DNA of 35,214 nucleotides from an uncultured Acidimicrobiia bacterium (GTDB lineage Bacteria; Actinomycetota; Acidimicrobiia; Acidimicrobiales; SZUA-35), in NCBI GenBank assembly GCA_937890445.1, contig CALACD010000040.1, positions 1-35,214 on the forward strand, in the 5' to 3' direction. Within the stretch, counting starts at the first letter, position 1. Each line of letters begins with the position of its first letter. This document shows, in pieces, positions 23,887 to 32,062 of this stretch. The notes below the pieces were generated by a model. It did no database searches. It saw only the letters and a program-made list of their open reading frames with translations, and was not told the origin of the DNA. A program made the position numbers and the translations under genes.

Positions 23887-25220
23887 CTTCAAACCCTCCC
23901 TCCTGGACGTCCGGTCGCCGGTCGACGAGTCCGACGCAAAGACTCGTGATCGTGGTGCGGGCCGACCCGGTGATCTGCGGCCATTCGGGCGAGGCTCGGA
24001 ACTTGGCCGAGGTCGCGATCGAACGTGGATTCGACGATGTCCGGATCGTGACCTGGCCCATCGAGGTGGTTCAGGCAGCCGGTCTTCCGTTGAAACCACT
24101 GGACACGGTCATGCCGTACTCGCCCGGGATCACGGTCGAACGTCCGGGGGCGGTCGGCGATTACAAGGTGCCCGACGGGCGCTTCACCTCGGCCATGAAG
24201 GGACGGTTGTTCGAGCTCTTCACCGACGGGGTTCCCACGGTCTGTCTGTCCCTGTACCTGCTCCCGCACGCGACCGTGGTTCAGGAGGCCCTGGTGGCGG
24301 CGCGGGCCTCGGGCCTTCCGTGCAATGTGGTGACGCTGGCCGAGGCCGTCGGATCCGACATCACGAACATCGCGCGCAACTGCGTCACCGATGGTCAACT
24401 CGGGGCCGCCGCGTATCTGTTCTCCACCTATCTTGCTCATGATCATTGCCTTGCCGTCTCCGACTTCACCAAACAGCAGATCGTCGAGTCGGCCGAGGTC
24501 GTCGATGACGAGCTCGGTTCGACCTTCGCCCCGCAATGTCGCCGTCGGGTGCGCATCAGCTATCCCGCGATCGACACCGCGGCCTACATCGGCATCGAGC
24601 CGGCGCTGATCGCTCCTGTTCTCCGTGGACGGGGTCTGGAGCAGGACCAGTACGTGCTGTTCCTGTCGCGGATCACTCCGGCAAAGGGTGTGGATGACCT
24701 GATCGACGCCTATCGCCGATCGGCGGTGCGGCATCGGATGCCGTTGGTCATCGCGGGTACGGGACCCAACCTGGGTGCCATGCGGGCCCGAGCCGAAGCC
24801 AGTTTCGACGAGGGTGGCGTGGTGGTCTTCTTCGACGATGTCGACGATGCAGAGAAGTCGGTTCTGATGGCCGGGTGTGCCGCCTATGCCTTGCCCAGCA
24901 AGCCTGCGGTCGAGTTCGTCGAGACGTTCGGGATCGCCCTGGTCGAGAAGATGCTGGCCGGGGGCGGGCCCATCATCACCACTCGAACCGGTGGAATACC
25001 CGAAGCAGTCGGCGACACCGCGATCGACATTCCGGCAGGTGATCCGGCTGCGCTGGCCGATGCGCTCGATCTCGCCACACTGGGGCTGTCGGCGGCCGAG
25101 CGTAGGAGCCGAGCCGATCTGGCTCGGGCCCACGCCGTGCAATTCGATCGAGGCGTCGTGTTCGATCGAATGATGGAGCCGGTCATGTTGCCGCTCGAGC
25201 GCGACCTCGCCCTGGCCTGA
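23883..25220 (+). CDS. GT4-family (GT-B fold) glycosyltransferase
   Basis: 445 aa from the ATG coupled to GH92, with GAAAGGG just upstream. It has two Rossmann-like halves. The N-terminal half has RADPVICGHSGEARNLAEVAIERGF, recalling the GG/GxE loop of retaining GT4 enzymes. The C-terminal half has YVLFLSRITPAKGVDDLIDAY, LVIAGTGPN and ALPSKPAVEFVETFGIALVEKMLAGGGPIITTRTGGIPEAVG, the EX7E-type nucleotide-sugar site. A retaining enzyme using an NDP-sugar is expected; donor and acceptor are unknown. Coupling to a mannosidase makes a mannose-containing glycan a fair guess. The track start at 23529 lies inside GH92 and is rejected. Confidence 0.88.
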   Translation: MTSNPPSWTSGRRSTSPTQRLVIVVRADPVICGHSGEARNLAEVAIERGFDDVRIVTWPIEVVQAAGLPLKPLDTVMPYSPGITVERPGAVGDYKVPDGRFTSAMKGRLFELFTDGVPTVCLSLYLLPHATVVQEALVAARASGLPCNVVTLAEAVGSDITNIARNCVTDGQLGAAAYLFSTYLAHDHCLAVSDFTKQQIVESAEVVDDELGSTFAPQCRRRVRISYPAIDTAAYIGIEPALIAPVLRGRGLEQDQYVLFLSRITPAKGVDDLIDAYRRSAVRHRMPLVIAGTGPNLGAMRARAEASFDEGGVVVFFDDVDDAEKSVLMAGCAAYALPSKPAVEFVETFGIALVEKMLAGGGPIITTRTGGIPEAVGDTAIDIPAGDPAALADALDLATLGLSAAERRSRADLARAHAVQFDRGVVFDRMMEPVMLPLERDLALA

Positions 25221-25253
25221 ACCGCAGACCGACGCTGCCTCAGCCCAGGTGCC

Positions 25254-25964
25254 TCAGCCCGAGGTGGTCCGGACCGAGGCGGTGGCGGTGAGCGATGCCA
25301 GATCCTGGGTTGCTCGGCCAGCCCGCATCGGGACACAGCTCTCGGGAAGCTCGAGGGTCGTTTCGATACCTCGCGCCACCACCTCGTCGAGAAATCGGGG
25401 CAGGTGATCCATGGCGCCGGTCGGGAGATCGTGCAGCACGAGCACCGTGTGCTCGTTGGTGTGCAGATCATCCAGTGCCGTGTCGACCCAGCCATCGATG
25501 TCCACCCAGTCCCGGGGGACGCTGTTCCACAACAGGACCGAATAGTCCTCGGCTCGGAGCAGTTCGACGGCAGCAGGGCTGAACAGGTGAGGGCCGAGAT
25601 GGCCCCCATGCCCGAACGGGCGGAACCAGATCGGGCCTCGGGATGTCGCTTGTTCCGGGCTGGGCGTGCACCGCCAGGCGGGCACGTTTGCATCGAGCAG
25701 ATGCTGTGTGTCGAGGATCTCGTGGTTGGCATGGGCCGGGTCGAGATCGTCCCCGAGCGGCACGCGGTGGTTCATGGAGTGGTTGACCACGATGTGTCCT
25801 TCGGCCAGACACCGGCGGGTCAAGGCCGGTCCCTCCGGCGCTGCCAGCATCTGGCCGATCACACAGAAGTAGGCCGGAAGTCGGCGTGCGGCCAGTGCGT
25901 CGAGCACCGCCGGCGTGGTGTCGGGCGACGGGCCGTTGTCGAAGGTCAGCGTCAGCCGGGTCAT
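25254..25964 (-). CDS. Polysaccharide deacetylase-family protein (NodB-like)
   Basis: 236 aa. Carbohydrate esterase 4-type fold: TLTFDNGPSPDTTPAVLDAL (catalytic/metal Asp in TFDNGP), HIVVNHSMNHRVP in place of the usual GH(S/T)xxHP metal motif, FRPFGHGG (motif 3, RPP-like), and VLLWNSVPRDW. The final Asp/His motif is seen in VLVLHDLP. The metal His residues therefore look present though the motif is altered (NHSMNH). No signal peptide, so it is likely intracellular. The start at 25964 is supported by TACGAT 7 nt upstream. The track start at 26609 extends across two genes. It converges on the GT4 gene with a 33-bp gap. Confidence 0.88.
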   Translation of the reverse strand: MTRLTLTFDNGPSPDTTPAVLDALAARRLPAYFCVIGQMLAAPEGPALTRRCLAEGHIVVNHSMNHRVPLGDDLDPAHANHEILDTQHLLDANVPAWRCTPSPEQATSRGPIWFRPFGHGGHLGPHLFSPAAVELLRAEDYSVLLWNSVPRDWVDIDGWVDTALDDLHTNEHTVLVLHDLPTGAMDHLPRFLDEVVARGIETTLELPESCVPMRAGRATQDLASLTATASVRTTSG

Positions 25965-25971
25965 GGTGGGC

Positions 25972-25977
25972 ATCGTA
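25972..25977 (-). promoter_or_regulatory. -10 box TACGAT of the deacetylase gene
   Basis: TACGAT-GCCCACC-ATG on the minus strand: TANNNT 7 nt before the ATG at 25964. It overlaps the alternative upstream ATG at 25973 and argues against that start. Confidence 0.55.
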
Positions 25978-26054
25978 CTCCGGGCCGTCTTGGCCGGGAG
26001 GTCGAGCGGCGTGGCACGACAGCGCCTGATGCGTGGTGCGGCCGGTCCGTCGAG

Positions 26055-26060
26055 TAGAAC
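26055..26060 (+). promoter_or_regulatory. -10-like box TAGAAC before the SRPBCC gene
   Basis: TAGAAC-GGCCCG-ATG; one mismatch to TANNNT, 6 nt before the start. The same hexamer and spacing recur before the CMD-family gene at 26579-26584. Confidence 0.4.
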
Positions 26061-26066
26061 GGCCCG

Positions 26067-26507
26067 ATGGCCCAATTCGTGATTTCGGTGCGGACGTTCA
26101 AGGGAGTGACCGAGGTCTTCGACTACATGGCCGACCTGCGAAACTTCGCAGAGTGGGATCCTGGTGTCAGCAAGGTGGCACAGGTCGTGGGCGATGGCGG
26201 TGGTGTCGCTTCGTCGTTCGATGTCGACGTGAAGGGTGTCGGCAAGGATCTGACCCTGCGGTACGAGACCACTCGCTACGAGCCGCCGACCGTGGTGGTG
26301 GCCCGGGCCGAGAGCTCGATGTTCACGTCGCTCGACAGGATCGAGGTCGTTGCCGACGGTGCCGGGTCCATCGTCACCTACGACGCCCAGCTGACCTTGA
26401 ACGGCCCCCTGGGGATCGCCGATCCATTGCTGGGTTTGGTGTTCAAGCGGATCGGGGGCCGGGCGGCCAAGGGACTGGTTCAGGTGCTCGACGGCGAAGT
26501 CGTCTGA
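26067..26507 (+). CDS. SRPBCC-family (START/Bet v 1-like) protein
   Basis: 146 aa. The pattern matches polyketide cyclase/dehydrase-type SRPBCC proteins: VRTFKGVTEVFDYMADLRNFAEWDPGVSKV at the start, then alternating beta strands, and a long C-terminal helix (GLVFKRIGGRAAKGLVQVLDG). These proteins form a hydrophobic pocket for lipids or aromatic ligands; no catalytic residue can be assigned. No signal peptide, so cytoplasmic. It is divergent from the deacetylase across a 102-bp region and followed by a possible hairpin. Confidence 0.85.
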   Translation: MAQFVISVRTFKGVTEVFDYMADLRNFAEWDPGVSKVAQVVGDGGGVASSFDVDVKGVGKDLTLRYETTRYEPPTVVVARAESSMFTSLDRIEVVADGAGSIVTYDAQLTLNGPLGIADPLLGLVFKRIGGRAAKGLVQVLDGEVV

Positions 26508-26512
26508 GCGAA

Positions 26513-26539
26513 CGGTCGTCGAAGGTGGACGACGAACCG
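26513..26539 (+). terminator. Weak hairpin after the SRPBCC gene
   Basis: CGGTCGTCG-N8-CGACGA-a-CCG can pair over 9 bp with one bulged base, 6 nt after the stop. No U-tract follows. Confidence 0.25.
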
Positions 26540-26578
26540 GTATCGACGCGGCCCTACGTTCCGGCCCTCTCGAAGTGC

Positions 26579-26584
26579 TAGAAC
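26579..26584 (+). promoter_or_regulatory. -10-like box TAGAAC before the CMD-family gene
   Basis: TAGAAC-CAGGGC-ATG, 6 nt before the start at 26591; same hexamer and spacing as at 26055. Confidence 0.4.
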
Positions 26585-26590
26585 CAGGGC

Positions 26591-27172
26591 ATGGGACGAT
26601 TGACTCCACGACCGAGAGCCGAGATGAGCGAGGCGCAGCAGGCGCTGTACGACCAGATGGTCGAGGGCCGAGCGGCGACAGCCGACGGTCACATCGGTGG
26701 CCCGTTCGATGCCTGGTGTCTGAATCCTTCGACCGGCCGTCGGGTCTGGCAGCTCGGAGGGGCCATTCGCCACAAGCCCTCCATCGACCGCCGCTACATC
26801 GAGTTGGCCATCCTGGTCACCGGTCAGTTCTGGCAGGCCCAGTTCGAATGGTTCGCTCACGAGCCCATGGCCCGAGAGGCCGGTGTACCCGAGGGAATCA
26901 TCGCGTCGGTGAAGGTCGGTGACGAACCGGACTTCACCGCGTCGGGGTCCAACCCGAGCGACGAAGCCTGTTATCGGTTCTGCTCGATGTTGCACCGCGA
27001 TCGGGCTGTCGACGACGCAACCTACTCCGCGGCCATCGAGCAATTCGGAGAGGCTGGTGTTGCCGAGCTGATCACGACGTGTGGGATGTACACACTGGTG
27101 TCGATGACGCTCAACACGTTCCAGGTCGATCTGCCCGACGGTGCCGAGTTGCCGTTTCCCGCTCATTCGTGA
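26591..27172 (+). CDS. Carboxymuconolactone decarboxylase (CMD)-family protein
   Basis: 193 aa, all-helical. The core YIELAILVTGQFWQAQFEWFAHEPMAREAGVPEGIIASV matches the CMD/AhpD-like fold (E, W and H positions typical of the non-CxxC branch). There is no CxxC, so peroxidase activity of the AhpD kind is unlikely. Members bind or decarboxylate cyclic or aromatic acids, but the substrate cannot be read from sequence. Its stop overlaps the GTG of the molybdopterin oxidoreductase by 4 bp (GTGA), a strong sign of coordinated expression. Confidence 0.88.
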   Translation: MGRLTPRPRAEMSEAQQALYDQMVEGRAATADGHIGGPFDAWCLNPSTGRRVWQLGGAIRHKPSIDRRYIELAILVTGQFWQAQFEWFAHEPMAREAGVPEGIIASVKVGDEPDFTASGSNPSDEACYRFCSMLHRDRAVDDATYSAAIEQFGEAGVAELITTCGMYTLVSMTLNTFQVDLPDGAELPFPAHS

Positions 27173-29241
27173 CACCGCCACTTGCATCCGACGGTGAACG
27201 CTCGACGGTGCGCGTCACCTGTACGCATGATTGTCCGGATGCGTGCTCGACGTTGGTCACCGTCGAGAACGGTACGGCCGTGGCGATCGGGGCGGACGAT
27301 CGTCACCCCGTGACCGGCCGCCACCTGTGCTCCAAGGTCGACCGATACCTCGAGCGGGTCTATGACCCGACCCGGTTGACCACACCGCTACGTCGGGTCG
27401 GGGTCAAGGGTCGAGGCGAGTTCGAGCCGATCACCTGGGACCGAGCCCTCGAGGAGATCACGCAACGATGGCGCCAGATCATCGACGACTCCGGTCCCGA
27501 AGCGATCCTGCCCTACTCGTATCTCGGCAGCATGGGCGCATTGGCCGCGTTCGGTCCCTCGTTCGCACTGTTCAACCATCTCGGCGCCAGTCAGTTGCAG
27601 CGGTCGATCTGCGGCGGTCAAGCCCTGGCCATCAACAACGCCCTGGGGCCCATGCAGGTCGATCCCGAACTACTACCCCATGCCGAGCTGATCATTTGCT
27701 GGGGTATCGACGTGGTGTCGACCTCGATCCACACGTGGGACCTGATCCGATCGGCCCGCAAGAACGGGGCGCGGTTGGTGGTGGTCGATCCGTACCGCTC
27801 GCCGACGGCGAAGCGAGCCGATGTCCATCTTGCCCTTCGCCCGGGTACCGATGGGGCGCTCGCGCTCGGCATGGCCCATGTCGTGATCGCCCAGGGCCTC
27901 ACCGACGAGCACTATGTCGAACAACACACGCGTGGCTTCGACGAGTTCGCGGCCGAGGTTGCGCTGTGGCCGCCGGACCGCGCCGCCGAGGTCACGGGGC
28001 TTGCCGAGAATCAGATCATCGAGCTGGCTCGACAGTATGCAGCGGCGGTGCCGGCGGCCATTCGTTTCGGCGTTGGCATGCAACGGGCCGCTGGTTCGGG
28101 AATGGCAGTGCGGGCCATCCAATGCCTTCCGGCCTTGACCGGGCAGTGGCGCCATCGCGCCGGCGGCATCGTCAACGCTCGGACGATGGCGTTGCTCGGC
28201 TTCGACAAGATGTGGGGCCCCGGTCCCGGTTCGGCCCGAACGTTCAACATGATCCAGCTCGGCCAGGCGCTCACCGACTCTGCGCTCGACCCGCCAGTTC
28301 AGGCGCTGTTCGTGTGGAACTCGAATCCGGCCATCATCTCCGGGGACCAGAATCACATTCGGCGAGGGCTGGAGCGAGAGGACCTGTTCACCGTGGTGCA
28401 CGACCTCTTCCTGACCGACACCGCCCGCTATGCCGACATCGTGCTGCCGGCGCCGTCGATGATCGAGCACGATGAACTGGTCGGGTCCTGGGGGTTCAAC
28501 TACGTCTCGGTGAATCGGGCTGCGATCGCTCCCATCGGTGAGTCGAAGCCCAATAGCGAGGTCGCTCGTCTGTTGGCAGACCGGCTCGGTATCGAGGACC
28601 CCGTCTTTTCGATGAGCGATGCCGAGCTGATCGGTTTCTGCCTCGACGGTTCGGGGGCCGAGGAGGCCGGCGCGTCTGCGGGCCGCCTCGACGAGGAGGG
28701 CTTCGTCCGTCTGCCCCATCCCGGCGGTGAGGTCCCGTTCGCCCACGGCGGATTCCCGGGCTCGCCCGATGGCCGCTTCGAGTTCAGTTCGGAGCGTTTC
28801 GATCAGGCCTTCGGGCTCGGAGGAGTGCCCCGATTCATAGCGCCGGCCGAGAGCCCGGAGTCGCGACCGGAATTGGCCGAGCGTTACCCGCTGCGGTTGT
28901 TGACGCTCAAACGTCCGCACAGCATCAATTCGTCGTATGGAGATCTGCCGGTGCTACGAGGTGCCGAACCGGAGCTGCTCATCGAGATGCATCCGAGCGA
29001 CGCCCGAGATCGTGGATTGCGTGCCGGTGATCGGGTGGCTGCTGTCAACGATCGGGGGCGGGTCGAGGGACGGGTTGCGGTGACCGAAGCCGTGATCGAG
29101 GGCGTGGTCGTGGTGCCCTTCGGTCGTTGGCTCGACGGTGGACAGGGCGCCAATGCGCTCACCAGTGACCGCTTGGGGGACCTCGGCGGGGGACCGACGT
29201 TCTGCGATGTCCTGGTCGACGTCGTGACGAGCCCCGAGTAG
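27169..29241 (+). CDS. Molybdopterin-dependent oxidoreductase (bis-MGD, one [4Fe-4S])
   Basis: 690 aa from the GTG at 27169; the track start (27079) lies inside the CMD gene. The N-terminal cluster motif is C18-x3-C22-x3-C26-x27-C54 (CTHDCPDAC...LCSK). The segment RSICGGQAL with C148 falls where the Mo-ligand residue usually sits, so a Cys ligand is plausible. Further family blocks: ICWGIDVVSTSIHTWDLI, VVVDPYRSPTAKRADVHLALRPGTDGALALGMAHVVI, WNSNPAIISGDQ, and the C-terminal molydopterin-binding domain (PLRLLTLKRPHSINSSYGDLP...EMHPSDARDRGLRAGDRV). No Tat signal and no separate electron-transfer subunit are seen, so it is probably a soluble cytoplasmic enzyme. The substrate is unknown. Confidence 0.9.
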   Translation: MTPPLASDGERSTVRVTCTHDCPDACSTLVTVENGTAVAIGADDRHPVTGRHLCSKVDRYLERVYDPTRLTTPLRRVGVKGRGEFEPITWDRALEEITQRWRQIIDDSGPEAILPYSYLGSMGALAAFGPSFALFNHLGASQLQRSICGGQALAINNALGPMQVDPELLPHAELIICWGIDVVSTSIHTWDLIRSARKNGARLVVVDPYRSPTAKRADVHLALRPGTDGALALGMAHVVIAQGLTDEHYVEQHTRGFDEFAAEVALWPPDRAAEVTGLAENQIIELARQYAAAVPAAIRFGVGMQRAAGSGMAVRAIQCLPALTGQWRHRAGGIVNARTMALLGFDKMWGPGPGSARTFNMIQLGQALTDSALDPPVQALFVWNSNPAIISGDQNHIRRGLEREDLFTVVHDLFLTDTARYADIVLPAPSMIEHDELVGSWGFNYVSVNRAAIAPIGESKPNSEVARLLADRLGIEDPVFSMSDAELIGFCLDGSGAEEAGASAGRLDEEGFVRLPHPGGEVPFAHGGFPGSPDGRFEFSSERFDQAFGLGGVPRFIAPAESPESRPELAERYPLRLLTLKRPHSINSSYGDLPVLRGAEPELLIEMHPSDARDRGLRAGDRVAAVNDRGRVEGRVAVTEAVIEGVVVVPFGRWLDGGQGANALTSDRLGDLGGGPTFCDVLVDVVTSPE

Positions 29242-29380
29242 TAGCGGGTCTCGGGTGGTCGCGGCCTCGAGTTGCCGCTGATCTCTGTTACGAACCTGCG
29301 ACAGCTTTCGAGTTGTGGAACTGGTTCCCCTTGAACCCTCGTCACAGCCGCCGACCGGGAACGAGATCGAGGAGAACTCC

Positions 29381-30850
29381 ATGACACCGAACACCACGAT
29401 GGCTCGCCGCCGATGCCCGAGGCGACTGTGGTCGCTCGTGTTGAGCCTGCTCCTGCTGGCCACGGCATGCAGTTCCAACGACGAGGACAGCAGTACGGCT
29501 GACTCAGGTTTCGACACCGCCGGCGTTGCGACCGATGCCGAGATGGAGCCTGACGAGGTCGAGGTCTTCGCCGAACAACGTGCGGTCGAGGACGCTGCTT
29601 CTGACGAAGCCTCCGCCGACGGCGTTGCCCTCGCCGATTCGGGCGCGCCAGCCAGTGCGGCCACGCCGACGGGGTTGACTCCGGCCGATCTCGGACGCGA
29701 CATCATCTTCACCGCCGAGGTCGAGGTCGACGTCGACGACGTGGCCAGTGCCGGCGAGGAGGCAGTGGCAGCGATCGACCGACTCGGCGGATTCGTGTTC
29801 GGTCAGGAGTCCATCGGAGGTGCCGAACCGTCGTCGATCTTCACGTTCAAGGTGCGTCCAGCCGACTTCGGCCGAGCCCTGGAGACCCTCGCCGGGATCG
29901 GGGATCTCCGCAATCAGTCGGTATCGGCCGACGATGTCACCGAACGTGTGGTCGACATCGAGAGCCGCATCCAGGTGGCGGAGTTGGGCGTCGAACGGCT
30001 CCGGGCCGCACTGGAGGCGACGGTGTCGCTCGATGACTTCGCCGAGGTCGAGCGACTCTTGATCGATCGTGAGACCGAGCTGGAGTTGCTCCGAGGTCAG
30101 CTGCGCTCGGTACAGGACCAGATCGACCTGGCCACCATCACCCTGATCCTTTCCCAGGACCGGGTGCAGAACAATCTCGAGCTGGTTGTGTCGGTGTACG
30201 AAGAGCACGACGACGGTCTGGCGTGCCCTGGTCAGCAAGACCTGTCGGTCGAGGCGAAGACGGATCTGACGGTCTGTTTCGAACTGGTCAACACCGGCGA
30301 TCAGACCCTCGGTGAGCTCACGTTGACCGATACGGGGCTGGGCATCGATGCCGAGACGGCACTGATCTCGGTGTTCGGTGGCCTCGACGATTCGCTGGCA
30401 CCCGGTCAGAGCTTGATCGTTGCCTTCGAGACGTCTCCGGAGCGCGATCTTCGGTTGCGGACGCGGGCCGGTGGCCAGCCGGTGGCCGTCGAGGGTGGGG
30501 AGCCGGCCGGGCCTCCTGTCTCCACGGTACGGAACCTCGACCTGCGAGTCCGTCCCGGTGACGATGCACCGGGCTTCTCCGACGGGTTCGGCGCCGGTCG
30601 CGACCTCCTGGCCGGCTTGTGGTCGATCGCTCGGGTGGTTGTCGGATTCCTCGTTCCGCTGCTGGTCCTGCTGCCGTTCTTCGCTGCATTCGGATGGTTG
30701 GCTGCGCAATGGCGGAAACGCTCCGCGGTCCGGCGAGCGCACAAGCGTGCGGCCAAGGCTCCGATGGCTCCTCCGCCCCCCAGCTTCGTGCCCCCTTCAC
30801 CTCCGACGCCTCCCGCTGATGTCGGCGCTAAATCAGGGACCGACGGCTAG
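29381..30850 (+). CDS. DUF4349-domain lipoprotein with extra beta domain and C-terminal TM
   Basis: 489 aa from the ATG at 29381, which has GAGGAGAA 5 nt upstream. A signal sequence ends in a lipobox LATAC (Cys30). An acidic, disordered stretch (31-95) follows. The DUF4349 region (about 98-250) starts RDIIFTAEVEVDVDDV and carries ADDVTERVVDIESRIQVAELGVERLRAAL, then the coiled-coil EVERLLIDRETELELLRGQLRSVQDQIDLATITL. An added segment (about 265-390) with VCFELVNTGDQTLGELTLTDTGLG looks like a DUF11/CARDB-type beta-sandwich. One TM (about 415-440) and a basic Pro-rich cytoplasmic tail end the protein. DUF4349 proteins usually have the TM right after the coiled coil, so the inserted domain is unusual. 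Function unknown. Confidence 0.85.
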   Translation: MTPNTTMARRRCPRRLWSLVLSLLLLATACSSNDEDSSTADSGFDTAGVATDAEMEPDEVEVFAEQRAVEDAASDEASADGVALADSGAPASAATPTGLTPADLGRDIIFTAEVEVDVDDVASAGEEAVAAIDRLGGFVFGQESIGGAEPSSIFTFKVRPADFGRALETLAGIGDLRNQSVSADDVTERVVDIESRIQVAELGVERLRAALEATVSLDDFAEVERLLIDRETELELLRGQLRSVQDQIDLATITLILSQDRVQNNLELVVSVYEEHDDGLACPGQQDLSVEAKTDLTVCFELVNTGDQTLGELTLTDTGLGIDAETALISVFGGLDDSLAPGQSLIVAFETSPERDLRLRTRAGGQPVAVEGGEPAGPPVSTVRNLDLRVRPGDDAPGFSDGFGAGRDLLAGLWSIARVVVGFLVPLLVLLPFFAAFGWLAAQWRKRSAVRRAHKRAAKAPMAPPPPSFVPPSPPTPPADVGAKSGTDG

Positions 30851-30905
30851 CGCCCGAGCCCGTTCCTGGAACCGATAATCGCATCGGATGGAAGAGCGTT
30901 CGGCA

Positions 30906-30911
30906 TAGGTT
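30906..30911 (+). promoter_or_regulatory. -10 box TAGGTT of the MFS gene
   Basis: TAGGTT-GGCACC-GTG: TANNNT 6 nt before the GTG at 30918. The same TAGGTTGGC core recurs at 34934 before another GTG start. Confidence 0.6.
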
Positions 30912-30917
30912 GGCACC

Positions 30918-32060
30918 GTGTCCGTTCGTTGGCTGTATGCGTTGAACTTCCTGATGGCCACGTCCATCGGACTCGTGTTCGTCTTCCTGGCCGATGTCCA
31001 GGACCGGTACGGCTTGGCCGATTGGCAGCTGGGCTTCGTGGCATCGATGGGGTTCGTCGCGGCGCTGGTGACGCAACTGTTGCTGGCGCCGGCCCTCGAC
31101 CGGGGTCACGTCCGAAACCTCGCCTGGCTGGCGGTGGTGGTCGGAGCGGCCGGTACGGCCGGTTTTGCCGTCGCTGACTCCTTCTGGCTCTTGGGCCTGG
31201 CTCGTGGGATGTCGGGGGTCGGACTCGGGCTGTTCGGCGTCGTGGCCCGCAAGGTGCTGATCGGCCTCGACATCGCCGGCGGTGGAGCGAAGGTCGGAAT
31301 GTTGTTGTCCACCGCAGTCGCCGGCTTCCTGGCCGGCCCCGGGTTGGGGGCCGCACTGGGCGCCATCTCGTTTCGCACACCGTTTCTGGTGGTGGGCGCA
31401 TTGATCGTCGTGGTCGGCCTTCCGGCCGCTCGGCTGGCAGCGTCGCGTCCGGTTGCGACGGCTCCCGTCGACTACCGGGATGTGGGCCTCCTGCTCCGCA
31501 AGCCTCGCGTGCAGGTGGCCGTTCTGGCTCAGCTCCTCGTGTTCGGCTTCATCGGCATCTTCGATGCGACCATTGATCGCTACCTCACCGATCTGGGCGC
31601 GAGCACAACTGCGATTGCGTTCGCCATCCTGGTGACCGGTTTGCCGTTGTTGGTCATCCCGTCGCGGGCGGGAGCGTTGGCCGAACGTGTGGGGGGTGCG
31701 CGTGTGGTGTTCCCCGCGATGCTGTTGGCCCTGCCCTGCATGGCGTTGTTCGGCGTCGTGCCGGGAGCATTCATGTTCGCGTTGGTCGGGTTCTTCCAGG
31801 GCGCGTCGGAGTCGTTCGCTTCGATGGGGGGCCAAGTACTGGTGCTCGAGGCCTCGGGGGCCGAACGCTCGGCCATTGGGAGCGCAGTTCTGGAAGTGGT
31901 CGGAATGGCGACTGCCGCCATCACGTCGGTCCTGGCTCCCATTGTGTACGGAAGTCATGGGTCGGAGACCCTCTTCGGGGGCTATGCCGCGTTCGGTGTT
32001 GTGGTGGTGGTCGTCGCTGCCTTGCGCATCCGATCCATCCCGGCTGACCTGCCGAGGTGA
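30918..32060 (+). CDS. Major facilitator superfamily transporter
   Basis: 380 aa and 11-12 hydrophobic segments, a little short but within MFS range. Begins VRWLYALNFLMATSIGLVFVFLADVQDRYGL; the first-half RGMSGVGLGLFGVVARKVLIGLD and LSTAVAGFLAGPGLGAALGAISFRTPFLVVGAL match the usual antiporter-like TM4-5 pattern. A cytoplasmic loop separates the halves. Substrate unknown; small-molecule export is common among such proteins. The stop is only 2 nt from the stop of the convergent next gene. Confidence 0.88.
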   Translation: MSVRWLYALNFLMATSIGLVFVFLADVQDRYGLADWQLGFVASMGFVAALVTQLLLAPALDRGHVRNLAWLAVVVGAAGTAGFAVADSFWLLGLARGMSGVGLGLFGVVARKVLIGLDIAGGGAKVGMLLSTAVAGFLAGPGLGAALGAISFRTPFLVVGALIVVVGLPAARLAASRPVATAPVDYRDVGLLLRKPRVQVAVLAQLLVFGFIGIFDATIDRYLTDLGASTTAIAFAILVTGLPLLVIPSRAGALAERVGGARVVFPAMLLALPCMALFGVVPGAFMFALVGFFQGASESFASMGGQVLVLEASGAERSAIGSAVLEVVGMATAAITSVLAPIVYGSHGSETLFGGYAAFGVVVVVVAALRIRSIPADLPR

Positions 32061-32062
32061 TC

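Noticed and set aside
25236-25260. Direct repeat TGCCTCAGCCC, two copies 14 nt apart, between GT4 and deacetylase stops
   Set aside because: Too short and partly coding to be called a repeat family or att site; likely a small local duplication.
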